From Hymenobacter chitinivorans DSM 11115 (GTDB lineage Bacteria; Bacteroidota; Bacteroidia; Cytophagales; Hymenobacteraceae): 64,000 nucleotides of DNA. Positions 43,584 through 50,891 of this stretch are shown here, piece after piece. Below the pieces are notes generated by a model that saw nothing but the letters and a program-made list of their open reading frames with translations, was not told the DNA's origin and did not search any database. Each line of letters begins with the position of its first letter. Position 1 is the first letter of the stretch. A program made the position numbers and the translations under genes. Location of the stretch: contig NZ_PGFA01000001.1 of assembly GCF_002797555.1 (NCBI RefSeq), positions 1 to 64,000 on the forward strand, read 5' to 3'.

Positions 43584-43720
43584 TAGTTGTTAGTTGCTTG
43601 TTGTCAGTTGTTAGTCGGGTTTTAGCCAGTGTTGGTTGCCAGCTGGTAAGTGTCGGAGGCAGTCGATGATTTCACGCGCCACCCCAAACCTAACAACTGA
43701 CAACAAACAACCGACAACTA
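43584..43720. repeat. Inverted repeat built from heptamers (copy B)
   Basis: Arms at 43584-43614 and 43690-43720 are homologous to copy A: TAGTTGT, TAGTTGC, TTGTTGT, CAGTTGT and TAG. The right arm is complementary except for three positions of 31. The loop is 75 bp. The pair fills the gap between the nitroreductase ATG (43580) and the stop of the second pirin gene (43722). Confidence 0.88.
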
Positions 43721-43721
43721 G

Positions 43722-44435
43722 TTATAGCGACATGGGCACGTCCATGAGCAACAGCTGCGCCTGGCTGTCGGCCTGAATGCTGAGTGAGTCAGTGTCCCAG
43801 CTGCCCAGCCCGTCGCGGCGGTGCAGCTTCTGGCCGTTGATGGTCACCTCGCCTTCCAGCACGAAGGCGTAGACCCCGTTGCCGGCTTTTTTGACTTGGT
43901 ACTCGGTCTGGAAACCGGGGTCGAAGTCGCCCAGGCTAAACCAGGCATCCTGGTGAATCCAGACGCCGGCATCGTCGGGCGAGGGCGAAATCACCTGCTG
44001 AAACTGGTTGTGGCGGTCTTCGGCCCGGAAGGTTTGCTGGGCGTAGCGGGGCTTTACGCCGCGCTGGTTGGGAAACACCCAGATCTGCAGAAACTTTACT
44101 TCCTGGTCCTTATTGTGGTTTTTCTCGCTGTGAGCCACGCCCGTACCGGCACTCATCACCTGCACGTCGCCGCGCCGGATGATGCCGTGGTTGCCCATGT
44201 TGTCCTTGTGCTCCAGGTCGCCCGACAGCGGAATGCTGATGATTTCCATGTTGTCGTGGGGGTGGGTGCCGAAGCCCATGCCGCCGGCCACGGTGTCGTC
44301 GTTGAGCACGCGCAGCACCCCGAAGTGCACCCGGCTGGGGTCGGAATAGCCGGCGAAGCTGAAGGTATGGTAGGAGTTGAGCCAGCCGTGGCTGGCGTGG
44401 CCGCGGGATTCGGCTTTGTGCAGAACAGTTTGCAT
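43722..44435 (-). CDS. Pirin-family protein, quercetinase-like
   Basis: 237 residues. The metal site is intact: FGTHPHDNMEIISIPLSGDLEHKD and SAGTGVAHSEKNHN, matching the His-x-His...Glu pattern of YhaK/YhhW quercetinases. The second cupin carries AFVLEGEVTINGQKLH. It is the first gene of the four-gene run and faces the HxlR regulator across the palindromic promoter region, so it is the likeliest direct target. Confidence 0.92.
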   Translation of the reverse strand: MQTVLHKAESRGHASHGWLNSYHTFSFAGYSDPSRVHFGVLRVLNDDTVAGGMGFGTHPHDNMEIISIPLSGDLEHKDNMGNHGIIRRGDVQVMSAGTGVAHSEKNHNKDQEVKFLQIWVFPNQRGVKPRYAQQTFRAEDRHNQFQQVISPSPDDAGVWIHQDAWFSLGDFDPGFQTEYQVKKAGNGVYAFVLEGEVTINGQKLHRRDGLGSWDTDSLSIQADSQAQLLLMDVPMSL

Positions 44436-44487
44436 AACAAAAGGGGAAGTGAAGGCGAGAGTTGGAAATATTAGCCAGAGGCTGACT

Positions 44488-44571
44488 TATGTACATACAT
44501 ATATCAGGGCCGAAAGTTCACTCTTTCACTATACTTTTGCTAGTAGTTACGCGTATGTATATCAATATACA
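44488..44571. promoter_or_regulatory. Divergent promoter with two palindromes flanking a TAnnTTTG box
   Basis: The palindrome TATGTACATA (44488-44497) lies just upstream of the pirin gene. TACTTTTG (44532-44539) matches the minus-7 consensus for the plus-strand regulator. The palindrome TGTATAT-CA-ATATACA (44556-44571) lies just downstream of the predicted start site. HxlR-type repressors such as YodB bind TA-rich palindromes like these. Confidence 0.55.
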
Positions 44572-44602
44572 ATCTGTAACTAATGCAGAAAATCAACTGG
44601 TT

Positions 44603-44992
44603 ATGGCATTGAGTCAGGAAAAAATAATTGCCGATTGTCCGTTCCGACAAACCCTCGACGTGCTGGAAGGCAAGTGGAAGTTTGCCATTATCCACAGTCT
44701 GCTGCGGCACGGCACCATGCGCTTTAAGGTGCTGGAGCGGGACGTAGCCGGCATTACCGCCCGCATGCTCATCAAGGAGCTCAAGCTGCTCGAAGCCCAC
44801 GGCATTGTGAGCCGGCAGGCCTACGCCACCGTGCCGCCCACCGTGGAGTACACGCTGACGGAGTGCGGGCAGTCGTTGGAGCCGGTCATTCAGGCTATTC
44901 AGGCCTGGGGCGTGCAGAATCGGGAGGTCATCAGCCAGAGCAAAGGCAGCAAAGCCGCCCGCAAAGCGCCGGCGCTGGCAGGTAAGAAGTAA
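44603..44992 (+). CDS. HxlR-type winged-helix regulator
   Basis: 129 residues from ATG 44603. In-frame starts at 44555 and 44489 are less likely because a TAnnTTTG box lies at 44532-44539. Cys12 in ADCPFRQTLDVLEGKWKF corresponds to the redox-sensing cysteine of YodB/HypR-type members. The winged helix follows: LLRHGTMRFKVLERDVAGITARMLIKELKLLEAHGIVSRQ. Members sense quinones, diamide or hypochlorite through that cysteine. Its divergent position next to the pirin, nitroreductase and OsmC genes suggests it represses them until electrophile stress. Confidence 0.92.
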   Translation: MALSQEKIIADCPFRQTLDVLEGKWKFAIIHSLLRHGTMRFKVLERDVAGITARMLIKELKLLEAHGIVSRQAYATVPPTVEYTLTECGQSLEPVIQAIQAWGVQNREVISQSKGSKAARKAPALAGKK

Positions 44993-45010
44993 CTCAGGTT
45001 TCTAGGACTA

Positions 45011-45130
45011 TTGATTGCCGAAGCCCCAGCGGAACGGCATATTGGTAGCAATTGGGCAACCGCAAAACCTCGAAGCCCAGCGGGGCAACACCTGGTCAAG
45101 GAATGTTGCCCCGCTGGGCTTCGGCAATCA
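45011..45130. repeat. Nested hairpin with repeated arm
   Basis: The inner stem CGAAGCCCAGCGGGGCAACA (45071-45090) pairs perfectly with 45104-45123 across a 13-nt loop. A second partial copy TTGATTGCCGAAGCCCCAGCGG at 45011-45032 can pair with the same right arm (differing by one inserted C), so two alternative hairpins are possible. It lies between the HxlR gene and a convergent serine hydrolase gene and may terminate both, although no T-run follows. Confidence 0.75.
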
Positions 45131-45201
45131 TATAATTAGCGAATTTCTACTATCGACAGGTCATCCTGCTGGGGCTTGGCCCTACCAGCCGTAACCCGCT
45201 C

Positions 45202-46530
45202 TTACGGCTGCTTTACCAGGCGCTGAGTGCCTAGCACAGTGCCCCGGGCATCGAGTACCTGCACCAGGTAGAGGCCGGCGGGCCAGGGGGCCGCCGAGAG
45301 CGTGAGGCCGGCTGCGGGCAAGGGGGAGCGCAGCATTTCCCGGCCCAGCAGGTCCAGGCAGCGCAGCTGCTGGCCGGGAGCGGCAGTCTGGAACTGGATA
45401 TGCACCTGCCCGCGGGCCGGGTTAGGGTAGAGCTGCACCGCGGCGGCGCGGGCCGCAGACGTAGCCAGGGGCCGGCAATACAGGTTCATGATGTAGCGCC
45501 AGAGCTCGGTATCGAAAGAGGAAACAGCCAGCTTGGGTGCCTCCGCCGACTGACCCTGGCGCACTACCACCAGGCCCAGGCTGGGCACCACGTAGATTTT
45601 CTGGTCGTTTTTACCCAGAGCCGCAAGCATGTCGGCGGGAGCCGTGGGCACCAGCGGGCCAGAAAAGGTGAGTTGGCTCTGGGGCAGCATGTACGACGAC
45701 TGCCCGTTGAGCCACCACAGGTAGCCGTAGGAGCGGTTTAGTGGCTGGGAGGGCGTGGTCATGCGGCGGAAGTACGCCGTGTCGCGCAGGATGGGGGTGC
45801 CATTCCAGCTGCCCCGGGCCAGAATAAAGAGTCCAAACCGGGCCATGTCGCGGGCCCGGCTGTAGAAGACGTAGTTGTACCACACCCCGCTCAGGCCGAT
45901 GCGGCTGCCCAGGCGCTGGGTGGTGAATTGGGTGCTGGTCAGGTTACTGGTCCGGGCAATTTCGTCTTGTAGCAGGCGGTAAGCGCCGGTGTGGTAGGCC
46001 CAGCGGGTGCCCGCGTCGGTACGGTAGCGCAGGCAGGCCGGGGTGGAGCTTTCGTTGTCGCAGGGCGCGGGCGGGGTGTCATCGAGGCCGGTGGTCATTG
46101 TGAGCTGGTGGCGCAGCCGGATGAGGCGTTCCTTGGCGGCGGGGGCCGAAGTCCAGCCCCGGCCCAGAAAGCGCGAAGTCGTGTCCTCGATGCTCAATAG
46201 GCCTTCCTGCTGCGCCAAACCCACCAGTACGGCCGTCAGCGACTTGCCGGCCGAGGCCCAATACCACACCGAATCCTGGGTGTAGGTGCCGAAATAGTGC
46301 TCCAGGGCCAGGCGGCCGTCCTTGAGAATCAGAAACGACTTCGTATTCTTGCGGCCCAGAAAACCCAGCAGCGAATCTTGGGCGGCCGGGCACCAGCCCA
46401 GGGTTTGCGGCGACACGGTGGCCCAGGTGTTGCCGGTCGGGGGCGGGAAGTAGAGTTGCTGGGCCGTAGCGGGCTTCGGCCACAGCCACAGCAGAAGCCA
46501 AAGCACTGGCAAGAGTACAACGTATTTCAT
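45202..46530 (-). CDS. Secreted serine hydrolase (beta-lactamase class C fold) with T9SS domain
   Basis: 442 residues from ATG 46530, which begins with a signal peptide (YVVLLPVLWLLLWLWPKPATA); an upstream in-frame start at 46641 is implausible. The active site is S93-A-G-K96 (WASAGKSLTAVLVG), and the second motif reads YHTGAYRLLQ instead of the usual YxN. The final 80 residues (LYPNPARGQVHIQF to TQRLVKQP) form a type IX sorting domain. Hydrolysis of a D-amino-acid peptide or ester outside the cell is likely. The substrate is unknown. Confidence 0.88.
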   Translation of the reverse strand: MKYVVLLPVLWLLLWLWPKPATAQQLYFPPPTGNTWATVSPQTLGWCPAAQDSLLGFLGRKNTKSFLILKDGRLALEHYFGTYTQDSVWYWASAGKSLTAVLVGLAQQEGLLSIEDTTSRFLGRGWTSAPAAKERLIRLRHQLTMTTGLDDTPPAPCDNESSTPACLRYRTDAGTRWAYHTGAYRLLQDEIARTSNLTSTQFTTQRLGSRIGLSGVWYNYVFYSRARDMARFGLFILARGSWNGTPILRDTAYFRRMTTPSQPLNRSYGYLWWLNGQSSYMLPQSQLTFSGPLVPTAPADMLAALGKNDQKIYVVPSLGLVVVRQGQSAEAPKLAVSSFDTELWRYIMNLYCRPLATSAARAAAVQLYPNPARGQVHIQFQTAAPGQQLRCLDLLGREMLRSPLPAAGLTLSAAPWPAGLYLVQVLDARGTVLGTQRLVKQP

Positions 46531-46665
46531 AAGTTGAGCGTTAAACCAGTTAAACAGCCGGTTGAATGCCGCGTTTAACCGGACCAGTTTATTTATATAA
46601 AATATTGAATACTGTATAGCCCCCTGGTCTGCCCCACCCAAAAAGCTGCCCGTAATTTCTCATTC

Positions 46666-47574
46666 ATGCCGTACTCTGCTCCCGTTGTGTCGCGCTTGGC
46701 ACCCACGCCCAGCGGGTATTTACACTTGGGCAACGCCGTCAACTTCCTGCTTACCTGGCTGATTGTGCGCCGGGTGTACGGGGTGCTGCACCTGCGCATC
46801 GACGATTTGGACCGGGCCCGGCTGCGGCCGGCCTACGTGGAGAATATCTTCCGCACCATCGAGTGGCTGGGTATTGACTACGACCACGGCCCCAGCGGCC
46901 CCGAGGACTTTGAGCGCAACTTTTCCCAGCTCCACCACCTGGCCGAGTACGAAGACTTTCTGGAGGCCCTGCGCCAGCAGTCCGGCCTGCTCTACGCCTG
47001 TTGCTGTTCGCGCACCCAGGTGCTGGCTCATTCGGCCGGGGGCGTGTATTCCGGGTCCTGCCAGCCGCAAAATCTGGACTTTGAAGCGCCGGAAACGGCC
47101 TGGCGGGCCCATGTGGGCGCTTCTACCGTGGTCAACTTCACCGATTTGTGGCTGGGTCCGGTAGCCATTGAGCTGGCCCGGGATTTGGGCGACTTTGTAG
47201 TGCGTAAAAAGGATGGGCTGCCCGCCTACCAGATTGGCTCCGTGGTGGACGACGTGCGGCTGGGCGTGACGCTCATCGTGCGGGGCCTGGACTTGCTGCC
47301 CAGCACGGCCGCCCAACGCTGGTTGGCGGCCCAAACCCCCGAAACGGCTGGTTTTCTGCAAACCCGCCTCGTACACCACATTCTGCTGCCCGCCCCGGAT
47401 GGTGGCAAGCTGTCAAAGTCCCAGCAGCAACCCCTGGACCGCGGCATTATGGCCGAAGCGGCCTCACCCCGGCCGGTGTTTGAAGCCGTGGCCAGTGTGC
47501 TACAGCTGCCGTCCGAAGCGGGCCGCTCCCTGGCCGCCCTGCGCTCAGCCTTCGAAAACGCGGCTATTATGTAG
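46666..47574 (+). CDS. gluQ: Glutamyl-Q tRNA(Asp) synthetase-like protein
   Basis: 302 residues. Class I synthetase signatures are HLGN (20-23, in PSGYLHLGNAVNFLL) and KLSKS (in DGGKLSKSQQ). The protein lacks the anticodon-binding half of GluRS, as expected of GluQ-RS, which places glutamate on queuosine-34 of tRNA(Asp). The zinc-site region YACCCSRTQVLAH and SGSC is present. The ATG is 13 bp after a TAATTTCT sequence. It is transcribed divergently from the serine hydrolase. Confidence 0.9.
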   Translation: MPYSAPVVSRLAPTPSGYLHLGNAVNFLLTWLIVRRVYGVLHLRIDDLDRARLRPAYVENIFRTIEWLGIDYDHGPSGPEDFERNFSQLHHLAEYEDFLEALRQQSGLLYACCCSRTQVLAHSAGGVYSGSCQPQNLDFEAPETAWRAHVGASTVVNFTDLWLGPVAIELARDLGDFVVRKKDGLPAYQIGSVVDDVRLGVTLIVRGLDLLPSTAAQRWLAAQTPETAGFLQTRLVHHILLPAPDGGKLSKSQQQPLDRGIMAEAASPRPVFEAVASVLQLPSEAGRSLAALRSAFENAAIM

Positions 47575-48090
47575 CTAAGCAGCAGGTAAGCCGCCCGGGT
47601 CCAGATGGTTGCCGGGTCTCGGAGCCCAGACGCAGCACGTCGGCCAAAGCTAGCCGCTAGTGCCATCCGGCCCAGGTAGGGTCTCCGCCGCCACCGTAAT
47701 AAGTAAGGCCCTGTTTCCCGGGGCCCCCGTCACAGTCGTGACAGGCACCCCGCGCTTTTCGGGAGTATCGGGCACAACTGTGATGGTGCCCCCGGCTTTT
47801 GGCGGGTGCCTGTCACGACTGTGATAGGTACTCCGCACTTTTCGGGACGACCTATCACAGGCGTGACAGGTGCCTCGCGCTTTTCGGGAGTACTCGTCAC
47901 ACCCGTGATAGGTGCTCCGTGCTTCTCGGGAGTAGCTGTCACACGTGTGGCGGAAAGCTGACCGGTTTTCCGGGCCGCCGGGTTAGCAATAAGCGGCGGT
48001 ACCAGTGTTTGACCGAGCCCGGGCTACGGCTCGGGCAAAAGGGGGCGCGTGGGTGAGCGGGGCTGTATTGTCGGGGTAGAAAGTCGGGCT
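47575..48090. other. Intergenic region with a 42-bp array
   Basis: Outside the array at 47729-47953 this stretch shows no gene. Minus-strand open frames (47730-47942 and 47650-47838) are repeat-derived. A GCCCGAGCC/GGCTCGGGC stem lies at about 48017-48033 near the endonuclease V stop. Confidence 0.5.
47729..47953. repeat. 42-bp tandem array with internal palindrome, 5.4 units
   Basis: Units start at 47729, 47771, 47812, 47854, 47896 and 47938 (partial). Each has a palindromic head of the form GTCACA-N2-5-GTGAC/GTGATAGG, followed by the core CCGCGCTTTTCGGGAGTA. The second unit is 41 bp, and the others in full view are 42 bp. The minus strand translates as 14-residue units (TPEKxxAPxTxVx). No spacer sequence separates the units, so it is not CRISPR. 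Confidence 0.85.
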
Positions 48091-48771
48091 TTAGCGCAGC
48101 TCCTTCTTGAACTCCTCGGCCCAGTGGTCGGCCAGGCGCGTGGGCTCGGGCAGCTTGTAGCCGCGCAGGCAGGCCAGCGTCAGGCGGGTGGCCGTGGCCT
48201 GGTCGCAGCGGTGGCCGGGGCTCACGAACAGCGGCAGCACCTTGTCTTTGGAGCGGATAACCTCGCCCAGCAGTTCCCCGCTTTTGTCGGTGAGCGGCGT
48301 GATGCTGCCCCGGGTAAGACCGGGCTCGGGGAAGCTGCCGGTCAGCTTTTGCTTGGCCACCCCGAAGCTGGGCATATCGAGCATGACGCCGATGTGGGCC
48401 GCAATGCCCATGCGGCGCGGGTGGGCAATACCGTGCCCGTCGACCATAATGATGTCGGGCTTCTGCTGCAGCTTTTCGTAGGCCCGCAGCACGTTGGGCG
48501 CCTCCCGGAAGGAGAGAAACCCCGGCACGTAGGGCACTTCCACCGGCCCGGTGTGCCACACCTTCTCGACCAGCTCCAGCGAGGGAAACCGCAGCACGAC
48601 GAACACCGACAGAATGGTTTCGGGGGTGGGAAACGACGAGTCGCAGCCGGCAATAAACTCGGGCTCCTTGGGCAGGGGCAGCAGGCGTACGTGGGTCCGC
48701 AGCTCCTGCTGGGTCTGGGTGAGCTCCCGCACAAGCTGCGGGTCGGCGGGCGGGTGGTAGGGGCGGTACAA
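48091..48771 (-). CDS. nfi: Endonuclease V, TTG start
   Basis: 226 residues. Deoxyinosine 3-prime endonuclease: catalytic acids D44 (AGCDSSF), E90 (SFREAP) and D111 in MVDGHGIAHPRRMGIAAHIG, plus the C-terminal VLPLFVSPGHRCD. It nicks DNA near deaminated bases. The first in-frame codon is TTG at 48771. No upstream in-frame ATG is visible, and the octamer repeat begins 2 bp before it. Confidence 0.9.
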   Translation of the reverse strand: MYRPYHPPADPQLVRELTQTQQELRTHVRLLPLPKEPEFIAGCDSSFPTPETILSVFVVLRFPSLELVEKVWHTGPVEVPYVPGFLSFREAPNVLRAYEKLQQKPDIIMVDGHGIAHPRRMGIAAHIGVMLDMPSFGVAKQKLTGSFPEPGLTRGSITPLTDKSGELLGEVIRSKDKVLPLFVSPGHRCDQATATRLTLACLRGYKLPEPTRLADHWAEEFKKELR

Positions 48772-48772
48772 G

Positions 48773-48806
48773 GGTGAGGTGGTGAAATGGTGAATGGTGA
48801 GTTTTT
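48773..48806 (+). repeat. Third octamer-repeat copy, in front of nfi
   Basis: GGTGAGGT, GGTGAAAT, GGTGAAT, GGTGAGTT then TTT matches the right arm of the pao repeat when read in the same sense. It sits immediately upstream of the TTG start of nfi. Only a single arm is seen. Confidence 0.75.
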
Positions 48807-48840
48807 CGGGCGGGTGGCGCGGGTAGGCTTTTTGCGCACG

Positions 48841-48882
48841 AAAAAGCCCCGCCTGCTGCTATACGGCAGGGGCGGGGCTTTT
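48841..48882. terminator. Hairpin terminator
   Basis: AAAAGCCCCGCC and GGCGGGGCTTTT pair over 12 bp with an inner CCTGC/GCAGG. It lies just upstream of nfi and downstream of the GT87 gene, so it terminates the latter on the minus strand. Confidence 0.8.
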
Positions 48883-48903
48883 GGCAATGCGGCGGTGGGG
48901 TGG

Positions 48904-48988
48904 AGTAGCGCAAACTGTGTAGTTCGCGTGCCCCGTGCCGCGCCAACGATGGTCGTTCTGGCACGCGAACTACACAGTTCGCGCTACT
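48904..48988. repeat. Long inverted repeat of palindromic arms
   Basis: Arm 48904-48932 (AGTAGCGCAAACTGTGTAGT and 9 more bases) is complementary to 48960-48988 except for one position. Each arm is itself palindromic around ACTRYRYAGT; the right arm holds CGCGAACT-ACAC-AGTTCGCG. The right arm covers the GT87 stop codon at 48984. The layout resembles a REP/BIME-type element. Confidence 0.8.
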
Positions 48989-50180
48989 GGGCTGGGGCAG
49001 CTTCGGCGGCCAGGGTTTCCTGCTCGGCGGCATCAGCGGCAGCGGCCAGCCGCTCGCGCCAGCGGGGGTAGAACAGCAGCTGACCCTGAATAACCAGCCA
49101 GGCCAGAATCATGGGTACGGCCTTGATTTTGTAAGCGTCGAAAACCCCGTCGCGGATGAAATGGGGGTAGATATCGGTAGCCGATAAGGAGGTAAACAGT
49201 GCTACCAGCACAAACAGGGGCCAGGCCAGGGGCGTGCTGCGGCGGTAGTGCAAAAACCAGAACACGAAGCCCACCACCGGAATAATGAAGGTGGGCGACT
49301 CGGCCATTTGGTTGAAGATGACCACGAAAATCAGGATGGACGAAACGTAGAGCCGGCGGTAGTGGGTTTCGGTCCAGCGGCGCCAGTAGCCCAGCGGGAT
49401 AAGCAGGAAAATCAGGCCCGTGAGCTGCACCGCGCCCTTGGACACGTGCAGGCCAAACCAAGTGTCGAGCACGCCCATCAGGGAGAGCTGCACGCCGGTG
49501 GCCGAGGCCCGCACGATGTCGTACCAGCCCCGGTAAATCATCTGAAAGTCGGTCCAGTTGACCACCAGCAGGGGTGTGAAGCCCAATACCAGCAGCCAGA
49601 GTCCGGCCCAGAAGCTGTTGCGGAAGAAGCCCGGGTAAAACAGGAACAGCAGCCCGATACCGATGCCGTAAATCTTAATCAGGAAGGCCAGGGCCAGGCA
49701 CAGCCCAGCCCACACGGGCTTACGGTTTTCCAGGTTCAGGTAAGTCCACAGCATGAGGCCCACCAGCAGGCAGTTGGCCTGGCTGTTGTGCAGGGCCGTC
49801 ATGACGTCGATGAAAATCAGGAGCAGAAACAGCAGTTGCCGGCGCACTTCGGGGAACAGGCGGCGGCCGGCGGTATAGAGCACCGTGTTGTTGAGCACGT
49901 TCCAGAGCAGCAGGCCCAGCCAGTTGGGCATCCAGGCAAAGAGGCCCATAAACAGGGCAAACACCGGGCTGTACTTGTAGGTATCGTAGTAGTACTCGGG
50001 GTATTCGAGGTAGAGATTTTTGCCCGCCACCAGGTTGAAAAAGGGCTTGACGAAAATCAGGTAGTTGTTGATTGTGCCCTTGAAGTAGTGCTGAAAGCTG
50101 ATGAGCACGGTCAGGACCGCGTAGAGAGGTACCACAAAGCGGGTCGAGAGCAGAAACTGAGAAATCCGGGAAGTGCGCAT
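48984..50180 (-). CDS. GT87-type (DUF2029) membrane glycosyltransferase
   Basis: 398 residues from ATG 50180; a longer version from 50258 is less likely. About nine to ten membrane spans are present. The signature region is NLVAGKNLYLEYPEYYYDTYKYSPVFALFMG, followed by SQANCLLVGLMLWTYL, as in the DUF2029/GT87 mannosyltransferases that use polyprenyl-phosphate sugars. It is probably inner-membrane and acts on cell-surface glycans. The acceptor is unknown. The Ala/Glu-rich tail (EQETLAAEAAPAQ) is unusual in that its coding DNA is part of the inverted repeat. Confidence 0.85.
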   Translation of the reverse strand: MRTSRISQFLLSTRFVVPLYAVLTVLISFQHYFKGTINNYLIFVKPFFNLVAGKNLYLEYPEYYYDTYKYSPVFALFMGLFAWMPNWLGLLLWNVLNNTVLYTAGRRLFPEVRRQLLFLLLIFIDVMTALHNSQANCLLVGLMLWTYLNLENRKPVWAGLCLALAFLIKIYGIGIGLLFLFYPGFFRNSFWAGLWLLVLGFTPLLVVNWTDFQMIYRGWYDIVRASATGVQLSLMGVLDTWFGLHVSKGAVQLTGLIFLLIPLGYWRRWTETHYRRLYVSSILIFVVIFNQMAESPTFIIPVVGFVFWFLHYRRSTPLAWPLFVLVALFTSLSATDIYPHFIRDGVFDAYKIKAVPMILAWLVIQGQLLFYPRWRERLAAAADAAEQETLAAEAAPAQ

Positions 50181-50327
50181 GCAGCGGGGCGAAGCTGGTG
50201 AGGAAGTGCAAAAGTAGCGGGAATTGCCGGGGCTAAGTCCAAGGGCCGCAAAACCCAACCCGCGCCGGACGGCCCGCGTTAGGGGCTAGACGGCCGGCTG
50301 CATTTCCTCAGCGGGCCTGATTCCCTT

Positions 50328-50891
50328 ATGAAAAAACCCGAGCAACCCGCCAGCACCGGCTCCGGCCCCCTGTTTGAGCGGCGCTACTACATCGATATCG
50401 ACCGGCCCGCCCTCACGGCCGGGCAGCTCATGGAGGCCATCCAGAATAACGTGGCCCACTACTCGCCCGATCTGCTGGCCCAGTTTGAGAAAATAAAGGG
50501 CCACGAGCAGGGCCTGCGCCAGGGCGACGAGTTTTCCATCAAAATTCTGGGTCCCTGGAACGGCTCGGTGCGCGTCACGGAAGTCACCCCCGACTGCTTC
50601 GAGTTCGTGACCTTGGAAGACCACCCCGAGGCGGGCCGCATCAAGTTTTCGGTGGCGCCCCTGGGCAAAGAAGCGCTGCGCTTCGAAATTCACTCCTGGG
50701 CCCGCTCCCGCGACGGGCTCGTGGCCTTCACCTACGACACGCTGGGCATGGGCAAAAAAGTGCAGCAGCAAACCTGGGAGCTGTTTTGCGAGAAAGTGGC
50801 CCAGGCCAGCGGCGGCCACGCCCGCGGCCCGGTCCAGGTCGAAACCATTGAGCACGACAAAAACTCGGCGGAAGCCCAAGCCCATGCCTAA
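50328..50891 (+). CDS. DUF1990-related protein, first of an overlapping pair
   Basis: 187 residues, no signal peptide. The C-terminal half (FEFVTLEDHPEAGRIKFSVAPLG followed by LRFEIHSWARSRDGLVAF) parallels the DUF1990 core of the following gene (NYRTLEGHFERGQIEFTIHKNLA). The N-terminal half (RRYYIDIDRPALTAGQLMEAI) is distinct. It is probably a lipid-binding/START-like fold of unknown function. Its last eight bases overlap the start of the next gene. Confidence 0.65.
   Translation: MKKPEQPASTGSGPLFERRYYIDIDRPALTAGQLMEAIQNNVAHYSPDLLAQFEKIKGHEQGLRQGDEFSIKILGPWNGSVRVTEVTPDCFEFVTLEDHPEAGRIKFSVAPLGKEALRFEIHSWARSRDGLVAFTYDTLGMGKKVQQQTWELFCEKVAQASGGHARGPVQVETIEHDKNSAEAQAHA

Noticed and set aside
47650..47942. 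Minus-strand repeat proteins over the 42-bp array
   Set aside because: They arise from the 42-bp period. The palindromic heads and one 41-bp unit fit non-coding repeat DNA better.
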